Shown here: positions 33,401 through 46,290 of the stretch, piece by piece | How positions within the stretch are numbered: position 1 is the stretch's first letter | Layout: every line of letters begins with the position of its first letter | From: Emydura subglobosa | Lineage: Eukaryota; Chordata; Testudines; Chelidae | Length of the DNA: 64,000 bases | Direction of reading: 5' to 3' | NCBI GenBank assembly: GCA_007922225.1 | Contig: ML679966.1 | Location: 51,423,583 to 51,487,582, forward strand | Program-made: the position numbers and the translations under genes | Notes under the pieces: model-generated | Seen by the model: the letters and a program-made list of their open reading frames with translations, nothing else | Databases searched by the model: none | What the model was told of the DNA's origin: nothing

Positions 33401-36400
33401 TTTTACAACTCTTGAGTATCAAAAGAAGAAAGATATATAATAGGTATTATGGTCAAGTTAAGAGTTTCCCCCAACTTAAGAGAGAGAGAAGCAATTATAA
33501 TTATAAATTTAATACTGAGTAACCTTTTCATCTATATTTTAGTGTTTTAATTCTTAAGAAATCTGGTATCATGATCTCTCTTGCTTAAGAAATTGTTTTT
33601 TATTTCAAGCAGAAAAAGAAACGTGGTTATCTTTTGTTGTACACAATCTTATCTATATGGACTGTAGTCAGTTAGACCTATGTTTTCAAAAATGGGTCCA
33701 CTAATTTTGGATGCTCAACTTTAAATGTACAGGGCCTGATTTTCAGAGGTATTAAGGACCTCATATTGACTTCTACAGGACTTGTAGTAGCTCAAAAGCT
33801 CAGACGTAGTGAAGAACCAAAAATTAATGAACATTTTTGAAAAAGTAGGCCTTAATAACTTAGCATTTGCATTACTGAAGCATATTCAAAGTATCATTTA
33901 GACATGAAAAATAACTAATTTGCTTCTAAAATTATATGAAGAGGTGATTTATCAAACAGGTATCCCTTCATAAATTAGTTGCGTTTTTAAGCTGAATTCC
34001 AATTTCAAAAGGTTTGTGATTTATCATGCCACCTAGTGATAACTACTTTGTATTGCTCACTTTTCTAATGCTCTGATTAAAAGGGGGAAAGAACTAGCAC
34101 AATAGCTGCAACAAAGTACATTTTTTCATTCACAACCATTTTTTGCAGTCAGATCTGATCATTATCTCCCCGCAACAGCCTTTTATTGGCTAGCACATTG
34201 GTATTGTAGTCAAATTTTGAATTCAAACGTGCCCATGCTGTATTTTTAAGTTATCACGTTTTGTTATGAAGAGCAGTTAAAACAAAACTGCACTTATTTT
34301 CAAGAGTTGCACTATCCTTCACAAAATATCCAATTAAAATCCCCAAACAGCATTTTTCAGATATTCTGTTGACAGCACTAAAATCCTAAATTTGTGACTA
34401 CAAGACTTTCTGCAAGTCAGAAAACATTGCCTGGGTTACTGTTATCTCAAAAGAGAGGCAAAGATCCATGAACTTTTGCAAATAACCAACAGCCATTTTA
34501 TGCTGTGGAGTCTTAACATCCCCATCCTTTCACCTGATGCTCCACATGGGTTTAAAATAATCTAGAAGTGGGTTTGAGGACTGCTATTATGATACATCAT
34601 TTTTTGTTGTTAACTATATATGACCAAGTAAATTTAGCATTCCAATTTATATATAGAAAATATTCCAAACAGTTTATAAGTAATCCACGTGTAAATGATA
34701 GTTACATAAAAATATTTTATAAAACAGAAAGGTGATTTGGGGTGGAGATGAACAGTCTCCAAACAGATCATTTCAGTCAGTTTGGTTTAACATGTTTTCC
34801 ATGATTTAATAAAGGATAGTATCACCCTGGCTATTTAGTAAAACTGAAGCCTATGCTGCAATGACTAACACTTCCCACCCCATCCGAGTTTCCCTTACTT
34901 CCAGCCCCACCATTGCCCTTCAGTCTCCAAGGAACAAACTTTTTCAAAGTGCTGGTTACATTCATTAAAGCTCATGGAAGCACAGGAATCTCAATCATAT
35001 CTCTTCATCTGCCAGTGCCCAGATGTGGAATACAATTTGTGCAAAGATCCCAATTTAGGAATTACGAAAAAAAATATTCATGGAGAATAGTTCAAATAAC
35101 CTAAAATTCATTCATTTTCATGTAAATAACTCTTTCCATAGCATCAGTTGTATGATTCTTTATTTCTGATGTAAAACATTTACAACAATACAAATAAGGG
35201 GACACAAACTGTGCGTGGAATGGTGGTAATTTTAGGACAAAAATGAATGATGGCCCTTGAAATAAGGTATTTTTCAGAGGTATTGACCCAATAAATATTT
35301 GCTGTCTTATCACAAAAGTTTTGTATTTTGGATTCTGTTGAATTCAGCAAAAATGCTGCTTTTTCACACTAAGCTTTGATTTTTCTCATGCTACTCTGCA
35401 CATTATATTTTCACCTTTTGTCACACAGCACTTTAACCATGGACTCCAAGATGGCGTTTTCCTGCTTTATATTGCTCTTCTAACTGTGTTCCCAAAGATG
35501 TTAGTTAGTTTTGAAAAGGTTTTGACCTCCAAAATGCAAAAGGGGTATAACAACCTCCCACCTAAGTTTCTTATATTAGCTGTTTTTCATGGCATGGCAA
35601 CTCAGTTCATTCTACCTGTATAAAGAAAGTAGGGAGCTAACCATTAGAGATTAGGATAAAACCTTTCTAGGATTAAATTATAGGACAGTTGCCTTCTCTG
35701 GGATTTTTGTACCTTCCTGTGATCCAGGCTGGCAATTGCTACGTTCTTAATTTACAAGGCTCAGCTTTCGAAGTCACCCTCTGAGTTTACTGACACACTG
35801 ATCAAAAGGCTACAGAGCCATGCACAGAGAGGGAGAAGGCAACCCATTTCTACCTCCCTCTGGGCTTGTCAACACTGGAATGCTACATGGTGTTAATTAC
35901 CATCAAGTAAAAACACTCAGCATAGACAAGAACCACCATGTATAAACCTATGTCAGCTGGTTGTGGTTAACCCTTCAGTCAATCCGTGGCTAGTTGACAT
36001 GACGTTAAACATGGCAGCTTTCGTAAGCCCATTGTTCTCTCCATTCCTTGGGCTTTTCAAAACTTGACCTGGCTCGCCTGTAGATTATAATGTGAAATCA
36101 AGTTTAAAGCAGAAGATATTTGCAAATAAGTGGATATGGCAGTTGCCTGTACAATTAGTATGTTTCCTTGGCTTTTCCATTTAAAGAATATTCATAACTA
36201 TGAGAAATATTTGGATATTTTGAACAAAAGGAGGGCCTTTACAGCTCTCTGGTTTCAAACTATGCAGACTGCTTATCTGGAAGCGAGGTAGTGCTGACAC
36301 AGAGAGACATTTGTCCGGATTGAGGTCTTTGCCCATGAAGGTATGGCCAAGTCAAAGATTTACCTCACTATTTACTTTTTTGAAACCTGAACTATTACCT

Positions 36401-36614
36401 GAGAAATAAATGGTTACCCACTTTCCTAGCTCACATGCCTTTTACCACATCAGCTCAAAACCCAGCATTGTCGTTATATAGTGAAAATGTCTCGATTACA
36501 TGGACTTTCATCCTATTCACCTGGTTCTCTGGAAAAATAAGAAAAAATTACGTGAAAAAAGGCTCTTTATGACCTAGATGAAATAATGCATTTTTTAATC
36601 CTGGTTATTTTCAT
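30441..36614. other. Intron 2, repeat-poor stretch
   Basis: About 6.2 kb of AT-rich intron. Small repeat-like runs are visible: 'gggcctgattttcagaggta' near 33730, a common reptile interspersed motif, and a MITE-like piece near 35870-36010 ('gttaattaccatca', 'gttaaccc'). I found no open frame with a recognisable domain and no exon-like sequence with the correct GALNT7 phase. Confidence 0.55.
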
Positions 36615-37835
36615 TGAATTTTCGAATTGTAGGACTGGAATGAACCTTGAGAGAACATCTAATTCAGTCCCCTGCACTTATGGTAGGACCAAGTAGTATC
36701 TAGACCATTCCTGACAGTGTTTGTCTAACCTGCTCTTAAAAATCTCCAATGATGGAGATTCCACAACCACCATAGGCAATTTATTCCAGTGCTTAACAAA
36801 CTTGCTAACTGACAGTTAGCAAGCTTTTCCGAATGTCCAACCACCCTTGCAGCAATTAAAACGCATTGCTTCTTGTCCTATCCTCAGAGGTTAAGTAGAA
36901 CCATTTTCCCCCTCCTCCTTGTAACAACCTTTTATGTACTTGAAAACTGTTATCATGTCTCCTCTCAGTCTTCTATTCTCCAGACTAAACAAACCCAGTT
37001 TTTTCAATCTTCCCTCATAGGTCATGTTTTCTAGACCTTTAATCATTTTTGTTGCTCTTCTCTGAACTTTCTCCAATTTGTCCACATCTTTCCTGAAATG
37101 TGGCATTCAGAACTGGATACAATACTCCTGTTGAGGCCTCATGAGCATGGAGCAGAGTGGAAGAATTACTTCTCATGTCTTGTTTACAATACTCCTGCTA
37201 ATACATCCCAGAATGATGTTTGCTTTTTTGTACAACAGCGTGACATTGTTGACTCATATTTAGCTGGTGATCACTATGACCCCCAGATCCCTTTCTGCAG
37301 TACTCTTTCCTAGGGAGTCATTTCCCATTTTGTACGCATGCAACTATTGTTCCTTCCTAACTAGAGTACTTTGCATTTGTCCTTATTGAATTTCATCCTA
37401 TTTATTTCAGACCATTTCTCCAGTTTGTTCAGATCATTTTGAATTTTAACCCTATCCTCCAAAGCACTTGCCACCACTCCCAGCTTGGTATCATCTGCAA
37501 ATGTTATACATGTACTCTCTATGCCATTATCTAACTCATTGATTAAGATATTGAACAGAACCGAACTCAAAACTGATCCCTGAAGGACCTCACTCGATAT
37601 ACCCTTCCAACTTGACTGTGAACCATTGATAACTACTCTCTGGGAATGGTTTTCCAACCAGTTATGCACCCACCTTATATAGCTCCATTTAGGTTTTATT
37701 TCCCTAGTTTGTTTATGAGAAGATTATGCAAGGTAGTATCAAAAGCCTTACTAAAGTCAAGATATACCACATATACCACTTCCCCCCATCCACAAGACTT
37801 GTTACCTTGTCAAAGAAAGCTATCAGATTGTTTTT
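36615..37835 (-). mobile_element. CR1 LINE, 5'-truncated (about 1.2 kb)
   Basis: Minus-strand ORF2 remnant in order: LIAFFDKVTSLVDGGK (about 37800), NWLENHSQRVVINGSQSSWK (37669), then the FADDTKLGVVASAL catalytic FADD box (about 37500), LNKLEKWSEINRMKFNKDKC, VQRRATKMIKGLENMTYEGR (about 37080), and LGLFSLENRRLRGDMITVFK. The 3' untranslated tail ends near 36615 with 'gaattgtaggactggaatg' (plus strand). The order is exactly that of CR1 ORF2. Frameshifts (near 37350 and 37700) and the loss of the 5' two thirds make it dead. It lies in intron 2, in the GALNT7 direction. Confidence 0.9.
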
Positions 37836-40800
37836 ATATTTTATTTTCATTTTATTATTATACATTGTTTTGCGATTGGGTGATTTTAAAAGTGTAACTG
37901 ATTTTGGATGAAGATTAATCTTAGTGTTAACATTCATTTACTTTATACGCTTTATTGCCTAAGGCTAAGAGGCTATATTAATACATTTTATTTGATGCTG
38001 ATTTGATTTGTTAAACATAACAATCCTTGTCTACACTGAATTTTAAATTATGTTTATCATCATGTTGCTAAACTTGTGTTCTGACATGGTATTTTCCCAT
38101 GACAAGCCTGCTGAGGAAATAATACTGAGCATAAAGGTTCAATGAATGTACGGGGTTTCTTTTTGTGCTACTGAACATCTGACATGGGAGAATAACAATC
38201 CATTTGCCCAATAACATTTAGAACAAAAGAAAGAACATGATGAGAGTGGATAGGTTAAGACTGGGAAGTCTTGCATACAGCAGATGGAAATAAGCTAAAA
38301 GATCTAATGGAGAACTTGAATACAGAGCTCTGAAAGTGCTGTGCTATAACATTTTATTTTTAGAATCTATATTCTGTCTATAGCTCAATCCCCCTGTTTG
38401 TGTTATATACACAAATAAATTCACTCACAAATACCTATGCCTGTGCCACCGTCTCTTTCCCCCAGCAGGGGAATAATCTACATTTGGAGTGTATCTATAT
38501 CACTGGCTCTATGTACACTCTTCTACTGTTAGTGGCATGGTGCAGCTGGACTGGTACTGGAAAATGCTTATATATTATCCTGCTACACACAAGGCCCTGG
38601 AGGTCTGATCATGTGGAGATCTGACAATACATGGCTAATTATATTTTTAAACAGCTATATTTTCCCCTCTTTTGGAATCTTGCAACAATAAAGCTTTTGA
38701 GGGACATGTGGTCAAGAGTCTAGCCTTCTTCTTCAAGTTTGATCACTATAATTCACTTGATTCTCATAAACTTAAGTCTCAGTAAAACATATAGAGAACT
38801 ATTTGCATAATGAAACAATTTTTTGTGTAGTTCATGGAATTATTATCCTACACCATATTACAAAAACTGATTTTTCCCTAGGCATCATGTGAAATGAAAC
38901 AAAGTCTCTAATGCTTGGTTTCAAAGGACACAGATACCAACTGTAATTACTAAAAGCTTATTTAATTAAACAATATCATATGTAATTAGTACAATAATGT
39001 AATTAAGCAAATCACCACATTCACGAAATAAGTAAGCTTTGGCATTAAGTCTACCCGTGGAATCTCCTTAGCTATGGTGGGACTGACTGGAAAGTTAACT
39101 GCTGTTTAGAACATATTATATTCACTCTATGTACTCAGTTTAAAGATTGTCCATCTCTGGTTAGCAGCCACAAAGAATTTATATCTTTATGGAGGCTTGT
39201 TCTGAAGCTGTTATGCAGTTAAACATTTATGCAGTTTCCTCACAAAATCTGGCATTGGCATTGGATGTTGATGTGATAAGTTTCATATCAATTACAATGA
39301 CTCTATCCTAATAAAGGCCTGTTCTTCACCAGATTGCTATAGAGAGGATGGCTTCTTCATCAAACTCCTATCTTTCTACTAAGACAGGTTCTTTCCCACC
39401 TTTAACAGTCTAGGAATGATGAAAAGCCTCTCCTCCCTCCAAAATCTATAGGATTTAAAAAAAAAAAAAAAAAAAAATCTATGCCCTCTTCCAAGACAAC
39501 CATCCAAATGGCTGACTGTCATGCTCTCAGTTCCAAAATGTTAAGGAGCAGGTAGAAGGAGGTGAACTCCTCCTTACGGCATATCCCTTCTCAAGTTAGC
39601 ACCAATACTTTATTCAACAGTATTTTTCATAATTTATCAAAATATATTTCATTATAAAAGTGGAATTTTACACAGTGCTTCACAATATATTGAAGGAAGT
39701 GTTTTCTTAATTTTTTGTACAAAAATAATTTGTGTTTGGCAAATGATAAGCAACTTTGATACTTCTGAAGTACAATTTTTAATGAAGGTAAACAAGATCA
39801 AAATGGCCTGAAAGTTTAATTTTTTTCCAAGATCAATATGAAAAGAAAATCTTGGTTTTTATTTCAGATTACTCAAAAGAAATTTAAATCAGCAGGAAGC
39901 ATTTTTTTTTAAGTTATCCCTGATGTCGGTTCCCCTTAATTAAAAATATATAGATGCATAGCCAGAGGACATGCCATGAGAGGACTATAATGTAATCAAA
40001 AAGGAGGAGAGAGGGGAGAAGCCCTGGAAGAACCAGGAGGAAGAGCAACAATAAATAAAAAGAGGCAACATAATTAAACATCTAATTTAAAGACTACTGA
40101 TGATAATCCTATGATAATTTGCTGCTCTATCGTCAATTGATAAGACACACACACACACTGGTTGCTTTGATGGAAAGTCTTATTTTAAGTTGCACCACTA
40201 TATATATATATATATTATATATATATTTTTTTGTTACCAGCAAAATAGTCAAACTCAGTTTACAGCTTTAAAAAGGATAACTTGCTAACCAAAGTCATAT
40301 TTTAAGAAGTGCGGAGCAATTGCCATGGTCAGTACAGCGCAGCACTTACTTACACAGCAGCAGCAAACTGAGGTATTTGGTGCTGTGCACTCTGCCTCTG
40401 AGACACACAAGTACCGGATCTATTATTATGTAAGAGACCATTAACCTAATTCACCACCTTATGTCACAAACATTCACACATATACTTTAATCTACCAATC
40501 ATCAACCTATTCAATTCTCCCACCCCCTCCCCCATAACTAAACAGTCATATATAGGTAAATGGGAGGAGGCGGGGGTGGGGGGGATAAAAAACTAGCATA
40601 AATAAAATCCTAACAAAACCATCTATTTTGTAACTAAAATTTCCATTGGTTATATAATAAAATGACAAATAGAAGAACAACATGTTGAGTACTCATCCTT
40701 TCCTAGGGCCAACACAGTTAATTATCCTGGTTTATTATCCTGGCATATAATCTGATCAGCAGAATGAACATCTCTGCCATAACGGCTCTAACATAAAATA

Positions 40801-42054
40801 AAAATTAGTAAATAATACAGACAGGGAGTTTTTCTTAAGAGTATTATTTATTCACAGTATATCCTAATAGAATATTTTTTTGATTTAAGTTTCAAACCAA
40901 ATACAATTTAAATAAATATATGTATTAGAATTAACTTAGCCACGTGAATCCTCTACCAAAAGGAGGACAGATATGGATTTAGGCTATTCTATCAAATTTG
41001 TCTTTTTAATGAGAATATCTTTAAAGGAGAACGTCTTTACCTCACTGACAATCACAAAGAGAAAAGTTGCAAGCAGTAAAACTTCTACTTCAATTAATGC
41101 AGTGTGTGCACAGCTTTCTTAAGGGTATGAAATGTCAAAGTCCCGTTGTGTTGGTCTTGGATACATTCTGCTGTGCAGTATTATATGCAGGACTGTTAGC
41201 ACCATGTATTGTTAAGGTTCCCTGGCACTTTTCATTATAAAATTCCATCTTCAAGTATTTATAACTTTCCACACTTTAAACAGGTTGTGCTGGCATTTTA
41301 CATGTTGAGTTTATTTCTTTCCAAATTTTGGGGGTGCTGGGGTGGGGAGAATTTCAGCCATTTCAGAGAACGAGGTTAGGGGGAAATATATTGTTTTGCC
41401 CATATTTAAACATTCTAGCAGCTTTCTCTAAGCACTCTAGCACCCCAACGCTTATGAGCAGGGACTTGAAATCTCACAGGTGTTATAGTCATTGTGTCAG
41501 GGACATGCCTTGAGCCATCACCACAAAAATCCACCTATATTTGGCCCAGTTATTAGCCTTTGAAAAAAAATTGCAGTTTGCACGTTAAATAGACATCACT
41601 TCGATTTTAGCTGCTTTAATCTCTAAAGGACCCATCCTCACTAAGCATGCTTGAGCTTTTCCCACCTCCTACTGCTGACAAGACCGCATGTGCTATCTCC
41701 AAAGAGTAACAGTGGATGCTCCCTCAAGATCAGGCAATCATAATTCTGGCATATCCTAACATTTTAGTACTTGATTTGCAAGCTTAGTAATATCTTTAAC
41801 GTAGGTTTGTATGTGTAATTTGAAATAAAACTAGAGTATGCAGCTCCAATTTTAATTGTTTCTTGGGAGTTAAGGCACTGTAAAAAATATATGCTTTATA
41901 CTAAAAAACTAAAAAAGCCATCCATTTGGATTGCATGTGAGACACATCTGCATGTTAGGTACCTTAAGAAACATCATCTATTATTATACAGAAAATCACT
42001 ATGTGGAATAAGATGAAACAATGGTTTGCTTAAACCCAGTTAATAGGAAAATTC
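37836..42054. other. Intron 2 segment with simple repeats
   Basis: AT-rich and mostly featureless. Visible are an A run of about 23 at 39457-39479, (CA)n at 40146-40158, an alternating TA tract at 40201-40226, and a G-run near 40573. Nothing coding is recognised. Confidence 0.6.
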
Positions 42055-43660
42055 ATCCATGCTTACTTGTAAATTTCTTCTCTCTTTGAGTAGTACGGTC
42101 CACAAATCTGTGACAATGGGTACTTAAATCTGCTTCCAGCATGGTGGCAGAACCAGACCTGTCAGTCATTAACAGCAGGGGAATGCCTCACGTCCAAAAT
42201 TTCCCTCCAGTTCAGAAAACCTCCACAGCCAGCAAAATTCAAATCTACCTTCCTAACTTGCAGATTGTATTAAATATCCATTAGGTAAAAAGCACAACAA
42301 CAATTTCTTCTACTGCAGGGCAAAAGTAAATCCTACCTAATGACTACAAATCCAAATCCTTCTATGTCAATTTTTGTCCCTATTCTGGATGATCCATTGG
42401 TCTTTAGGGTTGGCTGGATCTGTGGATCCTATTATGCGAAAAAAGAAATTTTCAGGTAAGCACTGAAATTTTCCTATTCCTCTCATGCTAAGGTAACACA
42501 GATCCATAACAATGGGATTTTCAGAACACTGGTTTTAGGGGGAAGCAACATCATCCTTTAACCAAGAACATCCAAAATTATCACTAAATATTTCATCCAT
42601 AAAATCTCATCCATCTTCTTCTGGGTGCTAAGACATGGAGAGATTTCTGCCAAAAGGAAGTAAAAATGGCACTGGTTAAGATTGGATAACCAATCTGCAG
42701 AATTTGGTGAACTTATGTATTGATAGCCATGTGCTGTCTAGCAGATTTCAATACTGGAGACATGACTACTCTGCCCTAAGATTGTCAGTTCTCATAAGGT
42801 CCTGACATTGATGCTTAATTGAAGGAGGACTATTTATTGAATTTTTGCTTAGGGAATGAACATGATGACTGTTGAACGGACTACCTGCCAGAACTAAACA
42901 TATAATACTGGCTCTCATTAGAGAAAGCTCAATTTCAAATAAACCCCCCTAACTCATCTGATTGGGCTTCCCGATGGCTCCTATCTCCATACTAATGGCC
43001 AGCAAGTATAAAGAAGCTTTCTGCAGGAGTTCAATCTGAGTAGTGCTGCAAAGCGAGTTCCCTAGGTCATACTCTATGACCTTGTGGAGTTGCAATAAAG
43101 TTAATGACCTAAGGAAGCATTTGATGTTGGGATTTGTGCTAAACTTCCTTTTCTTGTAAATGCTAAGAACGTTATATCACAGAAATTTGACCTTTTGTTT
43201 GGACCTTCACACTATCACGTTAAAGCCCTCCTGGAAGAACTCCAAGCTGTGTTTCACTGGTTTATCATGGTAGTTAAACGATGGGCTTTTCACCAGCCAG
43301 TAGCATAAGTTCTCTGGGGTCCATGAGAGAAACAATCACTTCATTCAAGAATTCATTTTAAACCTGTCAGGTTCCAGATGGACTGTTCTTGCAATAGCGG
43401 ACCTCCTCTGTGAGAAAGATGGACAAAGATCCAAAGCTAAGTTAGTCAGGCCTGAGGGCTACAGCCTCCTCAGCCAAAAAGGCATAAAGAGAATCACTGC
43501 TATTTTCTCATTCCTATCTTTTGTGATATTCTGAGAAGCAGTGGAAAAGATGGGAAGACATACAGCAGGGACTTTGCCCTATTTTCAATTTCATTTGCCC
43601 AATTTTCAGTCATTCACCACCTCACATCCCAGGTCCTAACACAAAGAGGCCACCAAGTAT
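42055..43660 (-). mobile_element. DIRS/Ngaro-like retrotransposon copy E (3' part; may extend right toward 45300)
   Basis: A terminal repeat starts near 42062 ('cttacttgtaaatttcttct', then 'ctctttgagtagtac'). At 42395-42520 two ends meet head to head ('ggatctgtggatcctatta', 'gaaattttcaggtaagc', then 'gaaattttcctattcctctc' and 'cagatccataacaatggg'). This is an internal complementary region, as in copies B and D but with unrelated sequence, so it is a different family. Recombinase and RNase H remnants follow on the minus strand. Beyond 43660 no motif can be read up to 45300. It lies in intron 2, sense to GALNT7. Confidence 0.65.
42690..43580 (-). pseudogene. Decayed RNase H end and tyrosine recombinase of copy E
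   Basis: Right part (about 43450-43580): PIFSTASQNI...AVILFMPFWLRRL, matching the end of the DIRS RNase H ('P.iPLi.rvL.Ki......viLi.P.W..rpW'). Middle (43050-43260): FFQEGFNVIV, KVKFL, YNVLSIYKKRKFSTNPNIKC and FLRSLTLLQ, the N-terminal SAM-like part of the recombinase. Left end (42690-42745): STWLSIHKFTKFCRL, the terminal box in which the nucleophilic Tyr is replaced by Cys (TGC). Many stops; inactive. Confidence 0.55.
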
Positions 43661-46161
43661 TTTATTTACTGTTTCTAGATGCAAGATCAGTCAGCAGCCC
43701 ACCACACTGATTTCTAAAAAGAGTGAGATATTTCTGGGTGTAAGAGCCATTCTGCTATTCCAACTTCTGCCATACAAGTCTTGGTGTTCATCTCTTCATG
43801 GGTGGGCAATGCACATAGAAACAGGAAACTTCTTTGCTACACCAAGAAGAATCTCTCTGGGGTAGGGCTCATCATGTTCTTCCCAGTTATTATGAAAACC
43901 CCATCAGACATGGTGACTGTCAGAACTAGGGGAGGTTGATTATCCATCGAAGGGGCAGTACTCCAAACTTCAGTGAATCATGTTCCATCTGGTGAATGCT
44001 CTCTTTCTTTCTGGTATTCATCCCTGAAATGACTTGGGAAGATCTCTTTTAAAAAACCCTCTTATTCTTTGTATTCACCAGTTGTGGGAGTGGTGACTGT
44101 ACAGTGGTGCAAAGTCTCTACCAATGGATAAGATGTGAAGGAAATACCTGGAATTACTGCACAGATATCATATGAAGTCTGGTTCACGGAAGCATGCCTA
44201 TATATGATATCAGAATTCTCAACGGGCTCCAACAGAAATGGATTTTTGTTTTCCATTATGGCCATTTTCATCTTCTGTTAACATTTTTCTGAAATGAGAT
44301 CTTGTACCTGATAGATCTGACCAAAGGATGAATACTGTCATTGACTTCTCTGGCATCATCATGTGTTTCTTTCAAATTCAAGATAATCCAGGAACAATAT
44401 CACATGTGTTTCCTTCAGTTTTCTCTCTATGCAGAACCCTCATCAAAAAAATTGTTCAGGAAGAAATACATGAATTTCCTGCTTCCCTAAAGCCAATATT
44501 ACTGCTACCATGATTCTTGATGGAGGGACCCTGAAAGCACATATGAGGTCAGATGGTAATTGAAATAAGGAGAAGGCTGACATTCATCTGCAAAACATAA
44601 GAATTGTCTGAAGATGGTAAAATGGGATGCTTTAGGAACTTCAGATGTTTCAGACAGGCTCCTGCTCTGCTTGTCCCCAATTCTCTGAGGCTAGAAATAG
44701 AATGAAGGGTGGGTTATAATACTCTGGTTTGAAGTAAATGATGGATGATTTCATTCATGTTTGGCCTTTCCATGGGTTACTGAGACTGGGAATGGGACAA
44801 TGATGTTCCTGAAATTCTTGCACAGCTCTATAATGTATCTCCTCTAGAGAACATCCATTGACTTCATTTAATTAATCATAGCTATCGGAAGCCCTTTTAC
44901 TCCCAACAAAAAAGCCTGACACTGGTCGAGTGTTCAACTCCACACACAGTTATCTGCAGGTCTCCCAACCAACCCAGAGGCAATGCAGGGCAACTACTGC
45001 CCCTGCACTTGTTCTAGATACTACTTGAAAAGAGGTATATTATCCATTTGAACTTCCTGGAGTGCTTCAATTCACCATATGACCTGTATTCATTTTTGTT
45101 TGGTTTGCGGGACTCAGGATTGTAAGTCTTCTTTTAAAGTCTCAGCTTTCCATAAAATTTCTCATTGTCTCCCTAAGAGATGGTAACTGATTTGTCTGAG
45201 CATCTGATCCTGAGGACCAAAACTCCTGGTACCTGCATGAAACAGCTTTCATTCCCACTTTAACTCATTCTCTCTTTTTCTTTGCAGTGAAAAGCCTTTA
45301 GGCCATGCAATATTTAGGTTGAGAGGGATCATACTTGCAATATTGTCCAGCCATGTTAACACTGCTTGTGAAAGCATCAGGGGGTGGGTGGAAACAACTC
45401 AGGGTGTCAGATGACAGATCATATTAGTTCATTTCTTTTTATTGGCCTGATGCCACCGGAGAGTTTTCATGCCCAGAGGAGGGCATAAAACTGATGCCTG
45501 CTTGGACCTGACTACCTGTGAATAGCCTGTATAGGAGACAGGCCACTCTTTCAGGTAATAGTCAGGTAGAAACGCTGAGTCCCTGACTACCAGGAAAAAT
45601 AGACACATTTATCTTCGCCGGTAGAGATTCCAGGTTAAATTTTGTTGTGTGCCAACCAAGCAACTTTCCAAGGCTGGTGAGCAAGTAGGGTAGAATGAAA
45701 GAAATAGTGAACCAAGAAGCCGCTTATAGCCTACTAGTTCTTCCACATCTGGACCTGCTGCCCCTCTGATCACTCCATAACCATCAGCAGGGAGGAAGAA
45801 GTGGAGGCAGTGGTGACACATGGCAACCTATAACTCAAACTGCGAACAACAGCCTGGACGTTAGGGCATGCTGAATCACAGTAGCAGCTGGGGATGCAAG
45901 TCAGCTACCTTCCCAGTCTTCTAGGTGAAGCAAGAAACCTCTATCCCTCTATTACACTTTCTCAAGGTACATGAGGAGGAATAGCTAACTATAGCTTGTC
46001 TAAGACAACAGTAGACTTCCTAAATGTAAGTTGAACAATATTCAATACTCTCTTGCCTGAAAGAGGCTCATTTTAAAAAAAATTTTAAAATATATTTTAT
46101 TTTTGGGTTTTAAATTCTGATTTCAGCTGTTGGCCTTCCTCCCTTAGAATTACCGGCCTTT
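43661..46161. other. Intron 2 segment, possibly decayed upstream part of copy E
   Basis: Several short open frames without recognisable domains. The base composition differs slightly from neighbouring intron, and the stretch lies exactly where the reverse transcriptase and gag of copy E would be. No specific motif supports that. Confidence 0.35.
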
Positions 46162-46290
46162 TGGGGGAGGGGGGGGGGAGAGGGGGGGAGAGGAGGAGGA
46201 GGAGGGAGAGAGAGAGAGAAGAGAAAGGAGAGGAGGAGGAGGAGGGAGAGAGAGAGAAGAGAAAGGAGAGGAGGAGGAGGGAGAGAGAAG
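46162..46290. repeat. Pure purine (GA) tract with 35-40 bp tandem units
   Basis: About 130 bp of only G and A on the plus strand. It begins with a G run, then a unit built as (gga)n, (ga)n, 'agagaaagg' repeats about three times. The complementary strand is pure pyrimidine. The overlapping open frames (poly-Arg/Glu, poly-Ser/Leu) are by-products. Confidence 0.95.

Noticed and set aside
45609..45821. Minus-strand frame as a gag piece of copy E
   Set aside because: Position would suit, but I could not match any conserved gag block.
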